A stretch of 50,429 nucleotides of DNA, from positions 1 through 50,429 of the forward strand of contig NZ_FNDG01000031.1 of the NCBI RefSeq assembly GCF_900100535.1. The letters are read 5' to 3'. The notes below the pieces were generated by a model, which saw only the letters and a list, made by a program, of their open reading frames with translations, was not told the DNA's origin and did not search any database. Positions 23,263-32,329 of this stretch are shown here, piece by piece (the stretch's first letter is position 1; every line of letters starts with the position of its first letter). A program made the position numbers and the translations under genes. The DNA comes from Phytopseudomonas flavescens. GTDB taxonomy: Bacteria; Pseudomonadota; Gammaproteobacteria; Pseudomonadales; Pseudomonadaceae.

Positions 23263-24165
23263 ATGACTCAATCGAATGTCGGTGTGATCGGCCTGGGCGC
23301 CATGGGCCTGGGCATTGCCCGCTCTCTGCTGCGCAATGGCTTCAAGGTGCATGCCTGCGACGTGCGCAACGAGGTGGTGCAGGCATTCGCCGCCGAGGGC
23401 GGTGTCGCCTGCGCCTCGCCTGCCGAAATGGCAGCCGTCTGCGACATCGTCATTACCGTGGTGGTCAATGCCGCGCAGACCGAGACAGTGCTGTTCGGTG
23501 ACAACGGTGCCGTCGCCGCCCTGCGCCCCGGCAGCCTGGTGATCGGCTGCGCCACCGTCGCCCCGACCTTCGCCGTGGAGCTGGGGCAGCGCCTGGCCGA
23601 TCAGGGTCTGAGCTATCTCGACGCACCGATTTCCGGGGGCGCCGCCAAGGCCGCCGCAGGCCAGATGACCATGATGACCTCCGGCCCCACCGACGCCTAC
23701 GCCAAGGCCGAAACCGTGCTGGCCGGCATGGCGGGCAAGGTGTACCGCCTTGGCGACGTCCATGGCCTGGGCTCCAAGGTCAAGATCATCAACCAGCTGC
23801 TGGCCGGCGTGCACATCGCCGCCAGCGCCGAAGCCATGGCCCTGGGCCTGCGTGAAGGCGTGGATGCCGATGCCCTGTACGAGGTGATCACCAACAGCGC
23901 CGGCAATTCGTGGATGTTCGAAAACCGCGTGCCGCACATCCTCAGTGCCGACTACACGCCGCTGTCGGCGGTGGACATATTCGTCAAGGACCTGGGCCTG
24001 GTGCTGGATACCGCACGCACCAGCAAATTCCCTCTGCCGCTGTCAGCCACCGCCCACCAGATGTTCATGCAGGCCTCCAGCGCCGGTTTCGGTCGCGAGG
24101 ACGACTCCGCCGTGATCAAGATTTTCCCTGGCATCGAGCTGCCGAAAGCCAAGGGCAAGGAGTAA
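23263..24165 (+). CDS. ltnD: L-threonate dehydrogenase (beta-hydroxyacid dehydrogenase family)
   Basis: A 300-residue NAD(P)-dependent dehydrogenase. GVIGLGAMGLGIARSL is the dinucleotide fold at the N-terminus. DAPISGGAAKAAAGQ is the substrate-binding signature, and GLGSKVKIINQLL carries the catalytic lysine (K-x-x-N). In the acid-sugar pathway it oxidises C2 of a four-carbon acid sugar (L-threonate type) to 2-oxo-tetronate. Assignment to threonate rather than a similar acid rests on the neighbouring otnK, otnC and otnI genes. ATG 23263 is preferred to ATG 23254 because GAGG (23250-23253) directly abuts the latter. Confidence 0.88.
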   Translation: MTQSNVGVIGLGAMGLGIARSLLRNGFKVHACDVRNEVVQAFAAEGGVACASPAEMAAVCDIVITVVVNAAQTETVLFGDNGAVAALRPGSLVIGCATVAPTFAVELGQRLADQGLSYLDAPISGGAAKAAAGQMTMMTSGPTDAYAKAETVLAGMAGKVYRLGDVHGLGSKVKIINQLLAGVHIAASAEAMALGLREGVDADALYEVITNSAGNSWMFENRVPHILSADYTPLSAVDIFVKDLGLVLDTARTSKFPLPLSATAHQMFMQASSAGFGREDDSAVIKIFPGIELPKAKGKE

Positions 24166-24168
24166 CCC

Positions 24169-25455
24169 ATGAGCATGACTTCCCGCCCATTGCTGGGCTG
24201 TATCGCCGATGATTTCACCGGCGCCACCGACCTGGCCAACATGCTGGTACGCGGCGGCATGCGCACCGTGCAGAGCATCGGCATTCCCAGCGCCGAAGTG
24301 GCTGCCGGCCTCGATGCCGATGCCATCGTCATCGCCCTGAAATCGCGCACCACGCCGGCGGCGGAAGCCGTCGAGGAGTCCCTGACGGCTCTGGAGTGGC
24401 TGCGCGAGCGCGGCTGCGAGCAGATCTTCTTCAAGTACTGCTCGACCTTCGACTCCACCCCGGCCGGCAACATTGGCCAGGTCAGCGAGGCCCTGCTGGC
24501 AGAGCTGGGCAGCGACTTCAGCATCGCCTGCCCGGCGTTCCCGGAGAACGGCCGCACCATCTTCCGTGGCCACCTGTTCGTGCAGGACCAACTGCTCAAC
24601 GAATCGGGCATGCAGAACCATCCGCTGACGCCCATGGGCGACGCCAACCTGCTGCGTGTGCTGGATGCCCAGACCCAGGGCAAGGTCGGCCTGCTGCGCT
24701 ACGACAGCGTCGCCAAAGGCGCCGACGCCGTGCGTGCGCGCATCGCTGAACTGCGTGCCGAGGGCGTGACCATGGCCATCGCCGACGCCGTGTCGGACAC
24801 CGACCTCTACACCTTGGGCGAAGCTTGCGCCGACCTGCCGCTGCTCACCGGCGGCTCGGGCCTGGCGCTGGGCCTGCCGGGCAACTTCCACAAGGCTGGC
24901 AAGCTGCGCGACATCGATGCCGCACAGCGCATCGACATCCCTGGCGGTGACGTGGTGCTGGCCGGCAGTGCCTCGGTGGCCACCAACGGCCAAGTGACCG
25001 CCTGGCTGGAAGCTGGCCGCCCAGCGCTGCGCATCGACCCGCTGGCCCTGGCCGCCGGCCAGCCGGTGGTCGAGCAAGCCATCGCCTTCGCCCGCGACGC
25101 TGGCCAGACCGTACTGATCTACGCCACCAGCACCCCGGACGAAGTCAAGGCCGTGCAGCACAAGCTCGGTGCCGAGCGTGCCGGTGCCATGGTCGAAGAC
25201 GCCCTGGGACAGATCGCCAAGGGTCTGCTGGCGGCGGGCGTACGCCGCTTCGTGGTCGCGGGCGGGGAAACCTCCGGTGCCGTGGTCAAGGCCCTGGGCG
25301 TGCAACTGCTGAAGATCGGCATGCAGATTGACCCGGGCGTACCGGCTACGGTCAGCAACGGCGAACTACCGCTCGCCCTTGCGTTGAAATCGGGCAATTT
25401 CGGTGCTCGCGACTTCTTCGCCAAGGCCCTCAAACACCTGGCGGGAGAAGCCTGA
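24169..25455 (+). CDS. otnK: 3-oxo-tetronate kinase (DUF1537 / four-carbon acid sugar kinase)
   Basis: A 428-residue DUF1537 kinase. The N-terminal signature LLGCIADDFTGATDLANML binds the acid sugar, FFKYCSTFDSTPAGNIGQ follows, and the C-terminal nucleotide-binding half contains LAGSASVATNGQV and AGGETSGAVVKALG. It phosphorylates 3-oxo-tetronate at O4 with ATP. Length is usual for the family (about 420). It starts 3 bases after ltnD stops, and its TGA overlaps the ATG of otnC, so translation is probably coupled. Confidence 0.93.
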   Translation: MSMTSRPLLGCIADDFTGATDLANMLVRGGMRTVQSIGIPSAEVAAGLDADAIVIALKSRTTPAAEAVEESLTALEWLRERGCEQIFFKYCSTFDSTPAGNIGQVSEALLAELGSDFSIACPAFPENGRTIFRGHLFVQDQLLNESGMQNHPLTPMGDANLLRVLDAQTQGKVGLLRYDSVAKGADAVRARIAELRAEGVTMAIADAVSDTDLYTLGEACADLPLLTGGSGLALGLPGNFHKAGKLRDIDAAQRIDIPGGDVVLAGSASVATNGQVTAWLEAGRPALRIDPLALAAGQPVVEQAIAFARDAGQTVLIYATSTPDEVKAVQHKLGAERAGAMVEDALGQIAKGLLAAGVRRFVVAGGETSGAVVKALGVQLLKIGMQIDPGVPATVSNGELPLALALKSGNFGARDFFAKALKHLAGEA

Positions 25456-26093
25456 TGAGCAATGAAAAAGCCCTGCGCGAGGAAATCTGCGATGTCGGCC
25501 GGCTGCTCTATGGCCGCGGCTACACCGTGGGCAGCGCCGGCAACATCAGCGCACGCCTGGACGACGGCTGGCTGATCACCCCCACCGACGCCTGCCTGGG
25601 CCGCATGCACCCGGACGACATCGCCAAGGTCAACCTGGCGGGCGAATGGGTGTCGGGCAGCAAGCCATCGAAGACCCTGGCCCTGCACCGCCAGGTCTAT
25701 GACCGCAATCCGGGAGTCGGCGGCGTGGTGCACACCCACTCCACCCACCTGGTGGCGCTGACCCTGGCCGGTGTTTGGCGCGAAGACGACATCCTGCCGC
25801 CGCTGACCCCTTACCAGGTCATGAAGGTCGGCCATATTCCGCTGATCGATTACCAGCGCCCCGGCTCGCCTCTGGTGGCCGAGCGCGTGGCGCAACTGGC
25901 CAACAGCGTACGCGGGGTGATGCTCGAGCGGCTCGGCCCTGTGATCTGGGAAAGCTCGGTGGCGAAGGCCTGCTATGCCCTCGAAGAGCTCGAGGAAACC
26001 GCCCGGCTGTGGCTGATGAGTGAGCCCAAGCCCGCTCCGCTGTCGCAACAAGCGCTGGAAGAACTCAATCAGGTCTTCGGCGCGAACTGGTAA
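25455..26093 (+). CDS. otnC: 3-oxo-tetronate 4-phosphate decarboxylase (class II aldolase fold)
   Basis: A 212-residue member of the class II aldolase/adducin family. GSAGNISARL near residue 25 binds phosphate. VVHTHSTHLVAL supplies two metal-binding histidines, and a further histidine is in VMKVGHIPLIDY. In this pathway it decarboxylates 3-oxo-tetronate 4-phosphate to dihydroxyacetone phosphate and CO2, delivering carbon to central metabolism. The ATG overlaps the otnK stop by one base. It is followed by a 79-base gap and the permease gene. Confidence 0.92.
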   Translation: MSNEKALREEICDVGRLLYGRGYTVGSAGNISARLDDGWLITPTDACLGRMHPDDIAKVNLAGEWVSGSKPSKTLALHRQVYDRNPGVGGVVHTHSTHLVALTLAGVWREDDILPPLTPYQVMKVGHIPLIDYQRPGSPLVAERVAQLANSVRGVMLERLGPVIWESSVAKACYALEELEETARLWLMSEPKPAPLSQQALEELNQVFGANW

Positions 26094-26172
26094 CGCCCCA
26101 TGGCCGGGTTTCGCCATGCGGCGCCCGGACAGCCCCGGAAATTCCGGACAACAATAAAAAACGAGAATTGAA

Positions 26173-27630
26173 ATGACACCATTCATGTTGATGCTGATCG
26201 CCGGTGCCGGTATCGCACTGCTGCTGTTTCTGGTCCTCAAGTACAAGTTCCAGCCATTCGTGGCACTGATGCTGGTCAGCATCATCGTCGCGCTGGTGGC
26301 AGGCGTGAAACCCGCCGACCTGGTGGCTACCATCGAAGGTGGCATGGGTAAGACCCTCGGCCACATCGCGATTATCATCGCCCTGGGCGCGATGATCGGG
26401 CGCATCATCGAGCTGTCTGGCGGTGCCGAGGCGCTGGCCAAGACGCTTATCGAGCGCTTCGGCAACCGGCGCACGCCGCTGGCGCTGACCGTGGCCGGCT
26501 TCATGGTCGGTATCCCGGTGTTCTTCGAGGTGGGCGTGATCATCCTCATGCCGCTGGCTTACGGTGTGGCCCGCGCCGCGCGCAAGCCGCTGCTGATCTT
26601 CGCCCTGCCGATGTGCGCCGCGCTGCTGGCCGTGCATGCCTTCCTGCCGCCGCACCCGGGTGCCGTGGCGGCTGCCAGCCAGTTGGGCGCCGACCTCGGT
26701 CGCGTGCTGCTGCTGGGCATTCCACTGGTCGCGGTGGTGTGTATGGTCGGCTACTTCATCGCCGGGCGCATGACCCGCAAGACCTACCCGATGACCGACG
26801 ACATTCGTGCCGAGGTCTACGGCCCGCACGTCACCAACGCCGATCTGGAAGCCTGGGCCCGCAACGACTACTCCACCGTGCGTGAAGTGGCCCAGAACAA
26901 GGAATTCGGCGCCGAAGCCAACGCCGGCAGCCTGGCGAAGAGCCTGCCGCCGGCCCCTGCCCCTGGTTTCGGCCTGATCATCACCTTGATCCTGCTGCCG
27001 ATCGTGCTGATCCTGCTCGGTACGCTGGCCACGACCATGCTGCCGGCCGGCTCCATGCTGCGTGACGTGCTGACCGTGCTGGGTGCGCCACTGGTGGCAC
27101 TGCTGATCGACACCTTGCTGTGCGCCTGGCTGCTCGGCTCTCGCCGTGGCTGGAGCCGTTCGCAGGTCTCCGACGTGCTCGGCTCGGCGCTGCCGGGCGT
27201 GGCGATGGTGATTCTCATCGCGGGTGCCGGTGGCGTATTCGGCAAGGTGCTGGTCGACACCGGCATCGGCGCCGTGGTCTCCGACGCGTTGCGCCATACC
27301 GGCCTGCCGGTCTTGGCCCTGGGCTTCATCCTGACCATGCTGCTGCGTGCGGTTCAGGGTTCGACCACCGTGGCCCTGGTGACCACCGCCGGTATCCTCA
27401 GCCCGCTGATCGCCACCCTCGACCTGTCGGCCAACCAGCTCGCGCTGTTGTGCCTGGCCATGGGCGGTGGCGGCCTGGCGATGTCGCACATCAACGACGC
27501 CGGCTACTGGATGTTCACCAAACTGGCTGGCCTGAACGTGGCCGATGGTCTGCGCACCTGGACCGTACTGGTCACTATCCTGGGCACCCTGGGCTTCGTG
27601 ATGACCCTCATCCTGTGGCCATTCGTTTGA
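26173..27630 (+). CDS. GntP-family gluconate/acid-sugar permease
   Basis: A 485-residue inner-membrane transporter with about 12-14 hydrophobic helices. Typical GntP family stretches are AGVKPADLV...EGGMGKTLGHIAIIIALGAM (given in part), FFEVGVIILMPL, HAFLPPHPGAVAAA and the C-terminal GGGGLAMSHINDAGYWMF. GntP proteins are proton symporters for gluconate and related acids. Its place between otnC and otnI makes it the likely importer of the pathway substrate (threonate or erythronate type). ATG 26173 is preceded by a weak GAGAATTGAA. Confidence 0.92.
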   Translation: MTPFMLMLIAGAGIALLLFLVLKYKFQPFVALMLVSIIVALVAGVKPADLVATIEGGMGKTLGHIAIIIALGAMIGRIIELSGGAEALAKTLIERFGNRRTPLALTVAGFMVGIPVFFEVGVIILMPLAYGVARAARKPLLIFALPMCAALLAVHAFLPPHPGAVAAASQLGADLGRVLLLGIPLVAVVCMVGYFIAGRMTRKTYPMTDDIRAEVYGPHVTNADLEAWARNDYSTVREVAQNKEFGAEANAGSLAKSLPPAPAPGFGLIITLILLPIVLILLGTLATTMLPAGSMLRDVLTVLGAPLVALLIDTLLCAWLLGSRRGWSRSQVSDVLGSALPGVAMVILIAGAGGVFGKVLVDTGIGAVVSDALRHTGLPVLALGFILTMLLRAVQGSTTVALVTTAGILSPLIATLDLSANQLALLCLAMGGGGLAMSHINDAGYWMFTKLAGLNVADGLRTWTVLVTILGTLGFVMTLILWPFV

Positions 27631-27636
27631 GACAAA

Positions 27637-27658
27637 GGTGAGCGCCCAGGCGCTCGCC
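27637..27658 (+). promoter_or_regulatory. Intercistronic hairpin between gntP and otnI
   Basis: A 7-bp perfect stem, GAGCGCC/GGCGCTC with a CA loop at its top, is extended by GG-T/G-CC to about 10 bp. It begins 6 bases after the permease stop codon. There is no T-run. It may protect the upstream mRNA or lower expression of otnI relative to the permease; it does not look like a full terminator. Confidence 0.4.
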
Positions 27659-27695
27659 TCTCTCCACCTTCTGTCGATCTGCAAGAGAGCGCCCC

Positions 27696-28475
27696 ATGCC
27701 TCGTTTCGCCGCCAACCTAAGCATGCTGTACCCGCAGCACGATTTCCTGGACCGCTTCGCCGCGGCTGCCGCCGACGGCTTCGCGGCGGTGGAGTACCTG
27801 TTTCCCTACGACCACAGCGCTCAGGTGCTGAAACAGTGCCTGAGCGACAACGGCCTCGTGCAGGCATTGTTCAACGCCCCGCCAGGAGACTGGGCCGCCG
27901 GCGAGCGCGGCATCGCCAGCCTGCCGGGCCGCGAGGCGGAGTTCCGTGCAGGCGTGGCCAAGGCACTGGAGTATGCCCAGGTGCTGGGCAACGACCGCAT
28001 CCACGTGATGGCCGGCCTGCTGCCCGATGAAGCACTGCGCGACAGGCACCAGGCGGTGTACCTGGAAAACCTCGCCTATGCCGCCGAGCAGGCGCGCGGT
28101 GCCGGTGTCACGGTGCTGATCGAGCCGATCAACACCCGTGACATGCCGGGCTTCTTTCTCAATCGTCAGGATCAGGCCCAGGCCATGGTCCGCAAAGTGG
28201 GTGCCGACAACCTCAAGGTGCAGTTTGACTGTTACCACTGCCAGATCGTCGAAGGCGACCTGACCGCGAAGCTGCGTCGTGATTTCGCTGGTATCGGCCA
28301 CATCCAGATTGCCGGCGTGCCGGATCGCCACGAGCCAGACTTGGGCGAGCTGAACTACGCCCACCTGTTCGAGGTGATCGACTCGCTGGGCTACACCGGC
28401 TGGATCGGCTGCGAGTACCGCCCCAGGGGCGATACCAGCGAGGGCCTGGGATGGCTGCGCCGGCTCAAGGCCTGA
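27696..28475 (+). CDS. otnI: 2-oxo-tetronate isomerase (hydroxypyruvate isomerase-like)
   Basis: A 259-residue TIM-barrel protein of the AP-endonuclease 2/hydroxypyruvate isomerase family. It starts MPRFAANLSMLYPQHDFLDRF. The metal-binding acids and histidines are in VTVLIEPINTRDMPGFF, LKVQFDCYHCQIVEGDL and a C-terminal GWIGCEYRP. In operons with ltnD, otnK and otnC this enzyme interconverts 2-oxo- and 3-oxo-tetronate, completing the route from threonate to DHAP. It is probably the last gene of the operon. Elsewhere such proteins are annotated Hyi; context decides here. Confidence 0.9.
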   Translation: MPRFAANLSMLYPQHDFLDRFAAAAADGFAAVEYLFPYDHSAQVLKQCLSDNGLVQALFNAPPGDWAAGERGIASLPGREAEFRAGVAKALEYAQVLGNDRIHVMAGLLPDEALRDRHQAVYLENLAYAAEQARGAGVTVLIEPINTRDMPGFFLNRQDQAQAMVRKVGADNLKVQFDCYHCQIVEGDLTAKLRRDFAGIGHIQIAGVPDRHEPDLGELNYAHLFEVIDSLGYTGWIGCEYRPRGDTSEGLGWLRRLKA

Positions 28476-28804
28476 ACTACCTGCTCGGGCGGCACCCAAC
28501 ACTGTCAGGGCAGCCCACTGGAGTACAGGCATCCAAGCGCCAGCTCCTTCACCGCCAATGAGCTGCTGGACGACGGCTATGCGCTGCTGTAATCGGCAGC
28601 GCTAGGCGCCAACCTGACCTTGCGCCGCCACTTCAGCCTCGCCCGCATGCCAATGGTGCATGCCCGTTTCACCCTGCGCGCACGCCCTGCCTTGCCAGCC
28701 TTAGCAGGTAGCGTGAATACGCACGCCCATGTCGACCCCAGACAACCGGGCGGCGCCGGGGCCCCCTATGGTGAGTGACCTTCGTCCAACACCAGGAGCC
28801 ACTC
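28476..28804. other. Gap without a clear gene
   Basis: 329 bases between otnI and the cupin gene. A short plus-strand stretch ending at TAA 28590-28592 reads SSFTANELLDDGYALL and could be the 3' remnant of a lost gene, but no start or family is evident. CACGCCC-rich sequence follows. No REP or terminator with a T-run was seen. Confidence 0.4.
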
Positions 28805-29152
28805 ATGGCCAACCAACCGATCACCGTCCTGCGCGACACCCAACCTGTACCCGTCGTCGATGCCTGCAAGTGGGAGCGCATCGAGGGCGACCCGCATACC
28901 GTCAACCTCAACGCCTATGCCTCCGATGACGGTAGCAAGATCATGGGCACCTGGATCTGCACGCCCGGCAAATGGCGGGTGGACTACGTGAAGTGGGAGT
29001 ACTGCCACTTCCAGGAAGGCTACTGCATCATCACCCCGGACGGCATGGCGCCGATCCACCTCAAGGCCGGCGACATCTTCGTCGTCGAACCGGGCATGAA
29101 AGGCACCTGGGAAGTGGTGGAGACGGTGCGCAAGTATTTCGTGTTCGCCTGA
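28805..29152 (+). CDS. Cupin domain protein
   Basis: A 115-residue single cupin of the ureidoglycine-aminohydrolase-like (Cupin_3) type. GTWICTPGKWRVDYVKWEYCHFQEGYCII is the first cupin motif region (quoted here by its ends GTWICTPG and EGYCII), and LKAGDIFVVEPGMKGTW the second. Histidine and glutamate ligands seem partly kept. Proteins of this type are common beside amino-acid or sugar-acid catabolic genes, but the role is unknown. ATG 28805 has CAGGAG at 7 bases. It may be transcribed on its own after the otn operon. Confidence 0.82.
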   Translation: MANQPITVLRDTQPVPVVDACKWERIEGDPHTVNLNAYASDDGSKIMGTWICTPGKWRVDYVKWEYCHFQEGYCIITPDGMAPIHLKAGDIFVVEPGMKGTWEVVETVRKYFVFA

Positions 29153-29402
29153 GCCGCGCGCCTGCTGTCACTGAATGGCCGGCAACACATCGCAGGCACA
29201 GGTGCCCAGCCGCGAGGGCGCGCTCGTCGAGCTGTCGCGTCAGGCCAGCGGACACTCGCTTTGGCATTGAAAACACGTGTGTTTTTCATTCGCGCAGAGA
29301 CCGGCCCCTGGAGAAAAAGCCTGCCCGGAGCCTGGCAGGCGGCTGCAGCGCGGCTATGCTGAAATTCCATATCGTCCCCCGGTTTTCTCCCAGGAGCTTC
29401 AT

Positions 29403-30224
29403 ATGGATATCACCAGTCTGTTCGCCGAGCTGCATAGCTTGCCCAGCGTTCCCAAGGTCGCCCAGGACCTGATTCAGCAGTTCGACAACCCTGCCACCAG
29501 CCTGGAAAGCGTGGCACGCAATATCGAGCGTGACCCGGTGATCGCCGCCAAGGTGTTGCGCCTGGCCAACTCGGCGCGCTTTCGCGGCTCGCGGGAGGCC
29601 AGCAGCGTGGAAGACGCGGCCATGCGCCTGGGCTTCAACACCCTGCGCACGCTGGTGCTGGCGTCGGCCATGACCGGCGCCTTCAAGGTCGATACCGGTT
29701 TCGACCTGAAGAGTTTCTGGATTCGCAGCTTTCGCGTCGCCAGCATCGCACGGACCCTGGCGCGCCAGCTCAAACTCGATACCGATGCGGCCTTCACCTG
29801 CGCGATGATGCACAACATCGGTGAACTGCTGATCCAGAGCGGCGCGCCGGATTTCGCTCGCCGCCTGAACCGCCACCCCCATCGCGAAGCCGCTGCTCAG
29901 GCTGCCGAGGAAACCCTGCAACTGGGTTTCGGCTTTCCGGAAGTCGGTGCTGAACTGGCCCGACGCTGGCAGTTGCCGGCACTGATCCAGAACGCCATCG
30001 CCTATCAGAACAAACCGGCCCAGGCGCCGGACGGTGGCCAGTACGCGCGCGTGGTGGCACAGGCCATCCACGTCGAGCAAAGCCTCGAAAGCCACGGTTT
30101 GAGCGACGCCGCCCGCCAGGATCTGGAAGGCCCGCTGTTCGAGGACATCGACCTGGCCAAGCTGTTCGACGCCCTGCCAGCCGTGCTGGAAGCAGACAAG
30201 GCATTCGCCGAGTTGCTCAACTAG
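29403..30224 (+). CDS. HDOD domain signalling protein
   Basis: A 273-residue protein. The HDOD domain covers most of it: LPSVPKVAQDLIQQ, VIAAKVLRLANSARF, RLGFNTLRTLVLASAM, and MMHNIGELLI, where an HD-like position is replaced by HN, as usual in HDOD. HDOD proteins are non-catalytic relatives of HD-GYP phosphodiesterases and act in signalling, often linked to chemotaxis or c-di-GMP. A chemoreceptor follows at 30610. ATG 29403 is preceded by AGGAGCTTCAT. Confidence 0.88.
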   Translation: MDITSLFAELHSLPSVPKVAQDLIQQFDNPATSLESVARNIERDPVIAAKVLRLANSARFRGSREASSVEDAAMRLGFNTLRTLVLASAMTGAFKVDTGFDLKSFWIRSFRVASIARTLARQLKLDTDAAFTCAMMHNIGELLIQSGAPDFARRLNRHPHREAAAQAAEETLQLGFGFPEVGAELARRWQLPALIQNAIAYQNKPAQAPDGGQYARVVAQAIHVEQSLESHGLSDAARQDLEGPLFEDIDLAKLFDALPAVLEADKAFAELLN

Positions 30225-30267
30225 GCACCGCCCAGCGCGCAGGCCGCCCGATGACAGCGGGTTTTCA

Positions 30268-30293
30268 GGGTGGATGAGCAACCTCCTCCACCC
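30268..30293 (+). repeat. Diverged REP-like hairpin
   Basis: GGGTGGATGAG...CTCCTCCACCC has GGGTGGA/TCCACCC arms, in the 385-base gap between HDOD and the chemoreceptor. The GTAG head is missing (CAGGG instead), so it is either a decayed REP or a simple hairpin, possibly a terminator for the HDOD gene. The rest of 30225-30609 shows no gene; 30470-30530 is AT-rich and may hold the promoter of the receptor. Confidence 0.45.
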
Positions 30294-30609
30294 GGGAACC
30301 CGAGCGACGCGCCTGCCCTCACTTCCCGCACACCTCCTGCTTGCTGGCCGCCGCTCGCCCTGGGCGCACGGCCAAGCCACGCCTCCCATCGATTGATGGA
30401 ACCGCCCACGCCTTTGCCACTCGAAACTTCGCTACACAGATATCGTTTCGCCAGCATGCTGCAGATCAATTATCCTGCCGCCAATTGAACATACACTTGA
30501 ATAATCCAGCCGATTAACGATTTCATCGTCAGGGATGGCGACGTTCAGCGAGCACTCGATTTCCGATGATCAACATCCACACGCACCACGCCAACACGAG
30601 AGCATCAGA

Positions 30610-32256
30610 ATGAGCCAATCCCGCCCGATGTCCATCCGCCTCAAGCTATCCCTGAGCTATGCAGTTCTGGTCGCGCTGCTGCTCCTGGTAGCCGGCGCCT
30701 CCCTTTACCAACTGTCGGCCGTCAATGACAGCTTCTCTCGCTACATCAACGGCCTCGATCACCGTGCCAAACTCGCCGGGCAGCTCGCCAATGCCGCCCA
30801 GGACCGTGCCATCGACCTGCGCAACCTGGTGCTGATCGGCGATCCAGTAGAACGCAACGCACAGCGCGCGGCGATCAACGCCGCCAACGACCTGGTCACC
30901 CGGGAACTCGACGCCCTCGCCCTGGAGATCGACCGCGACCAGGACGTGTCGCCACAGGCGCGCGCGCTGTTCAACGACATCAAGGCGGTCGAACAGCGCT
31001 ACGAGCCGGTCGCCATGCGCATCGCCGACCAGGTGTTCGCCGGGCAGGACAGCCTGGCCATCGAGATGATCACCCAGCAGTGCTCGCCCCTGCTGGCCGA
31101 GCTGACCAGTGCGATCGATGCGTACCTGGACTACACCGAAGGCGTCGCCACCGAACAGCTGGCGCACAACGACGCCAGCTATCGCCAGCAACGCAGCCTG
31201 CTGCTGGCCATCGTCCTGCTGTCGACCCTGCTCGCCGTGGTGCTCGGCCATCTGATCACCCGCAGCCTGCTGCGCAGCCTGGGCTCGGAACCGAGCGACC
31301 TCGACCGCCTCGCGCAACAGGTCGCCGAGGGCGATCTGCGCCAGCACGGCGGCGCGGACGACGGTCAGGGGGTACTCGGCTCGCTGCGCAAGATGCAACG
31401 CAACCTGCGCGACATGGCGCAACGCATCGATGCCTCGTCGCAATCGGTGGCTGCCGCCAGCCAGGAGATGGCCGAGTCGAGCCAGCACAACGCCAAGGGT
31501 GTCGCCCAGGCGCAAATGGAGATCGAACAGATCGTCACGGCCATCCATGAGATGTCAGCGACCGTCCAGGAGGTCGCCCGCAATGCCGAAACCGCGGCCC
31601 AGGCCGCTGGCGAGGCGGACAGCGCCGCCCTTCTCGGCCAGGACAAGACACGCCACGCCGTCGCCCTGATCGGCGAGCTGGCAGGTGTCATCGACCGCTC
31701 CGCCGAGGCGATGGCGCGCCTGAAGCAGGAAAGCGGCAACATCGGCAGCGTACTCGACGTGATCAAGGCGGTCGCCGACCAAACCAACCTGCTGGCCCTC
31801 AACGCGGCCATCGAGGCCGCCCGCGCCGGTGAGGCCGGACGCGGCTTCGCGGTGGTCGCGGACGAGGTTCGCAGCCTGGCGCAACGCACCCAGGGTGCCA
31901 CCGCGGAAATCGAAACGCTGATCGGCAGCCTGCAACGCATCGCCGATGAAACCGCCACCTACATGCAGCACTGCCAGGCGTCCAGCCGGCAGTCGGTGAA
32001 CGGCGTGTCGGAAGCCGGTGAAGTGGTGATGCGCATCGTCGGCATGATCGAACGGATCAACGGCATGAACCAGCAGATCGCCACGGCCGCCGAGGAGCAG
32101 AGCACGGTGGCCGAGCAGATCAATCAGAGTGTCATCAACGTGCGCGACAGCAGCGCCCAGTCCGCCGAAGCGTTCGCTGCCAACCAGCGGGAAAGCGAAA
32201 GCCTGGCCCGAACCAGCGAGGCACTGCGCGAGAACATCGCCCGCTTCCAGCTCTAG
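30610..32256 (+). CDS. Membrane methyl-accepting chemotaxis protein
   Basis: A 548-residue chemoreceptor. The first membrane helix is at about 15-36 (SYAVLVALLLLVAGA). A periplasmic four-helix-bundle sensor (about 40-195) has NAAQDRAIDLRNLVLIGD, and a second helix at about 198-215 is followed by a HAMP linker. The long signalling domain has the tip DQTNLLALNAAIEAARAGEA. The C-terminus lacks an obvious CheR-binding pentapeptide. 4HB sensors usually bind small organic molecules; the ligand is unknown. ATG 30610 is used, and ATG 30628 is possible. Confidence 0.92.
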   Translation: MSQSRPMSIRLKLSLSYAVLVALLLLVAGASLYQLSAVNDSFSRYINGLDHRAKLAGQLANAAQDRAIDLRNLVLIGDPVERNAQRAAINAANDLVTRELDALALEIDRDQDVSPQARALFNDIKAVEQRYEPVAMRIADQVFAGQDSLAIEMITQQCSPLLAELTSAIDAYLDYTEGVATEQLAHNDASYRQQRSLLLAIVLLSTLLAVVLGHLITRSLLRSLGSEPSDLDRLAQQVAEGDLRQHGGADDGQGVLGSLRKMQRNLRDMAQRIDASSQSVAAASQEMAESSQHNAKGVAQAQMEIEQIVTAIHEMSATVQEVARNAETAAQAAGEADSAALLGQDKTRHAVALIGELAGVIDRSAEAMARLKQESGNIGSVLDVIKAVADQTNLLALNAAIEAARAGEAGRGFAVVADEVRSLAQRTQGATAEIETLIGSLQRIADETATYMQHCQASSRQSVNGVSEAGEVVMRIVGMIERINGMNQQIATAAEEQSTVAEQINQSVINVRDSSAQSAEAFAANQRESESLARTSEALRENIARFQL

Positions 32257-32288
32257 GGTCCGTTGACGTTTCACGCACGGCCGCGCCG
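32252..32288 (+). repeat. 37-base repeat, copy 2
   Basis: Nearly identical to 11229-11265; the shared core is GACGTTTCACGCACGGC. It begins inside the stop codon of the chemoreceptor gene. Both copies lie next to chemoreceptor genes, but one is upstream and the other downstream, so this may be chance. Confidence 0.6.
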
Positions 32289-32329
32289 GGGCCTTGGAGA
32301 AGGCAGGTACGCACTGACGAACCTGCCCG

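Noticed and set aside
26065..27867. Very long minus-strand open frame (600 codons) opposite the permease
   Set aside because: It is antisense to otnC and gntP, His/Gln/Arg-rich in the manner of GC-rich shadow frames, and matches no family; the plus-strand genes are clear.
28476..28804. A real gene ending at 28592
   Set aside because: Only about 20 plausible codons remain before the stop, without a start codon or ribosome-binding site.
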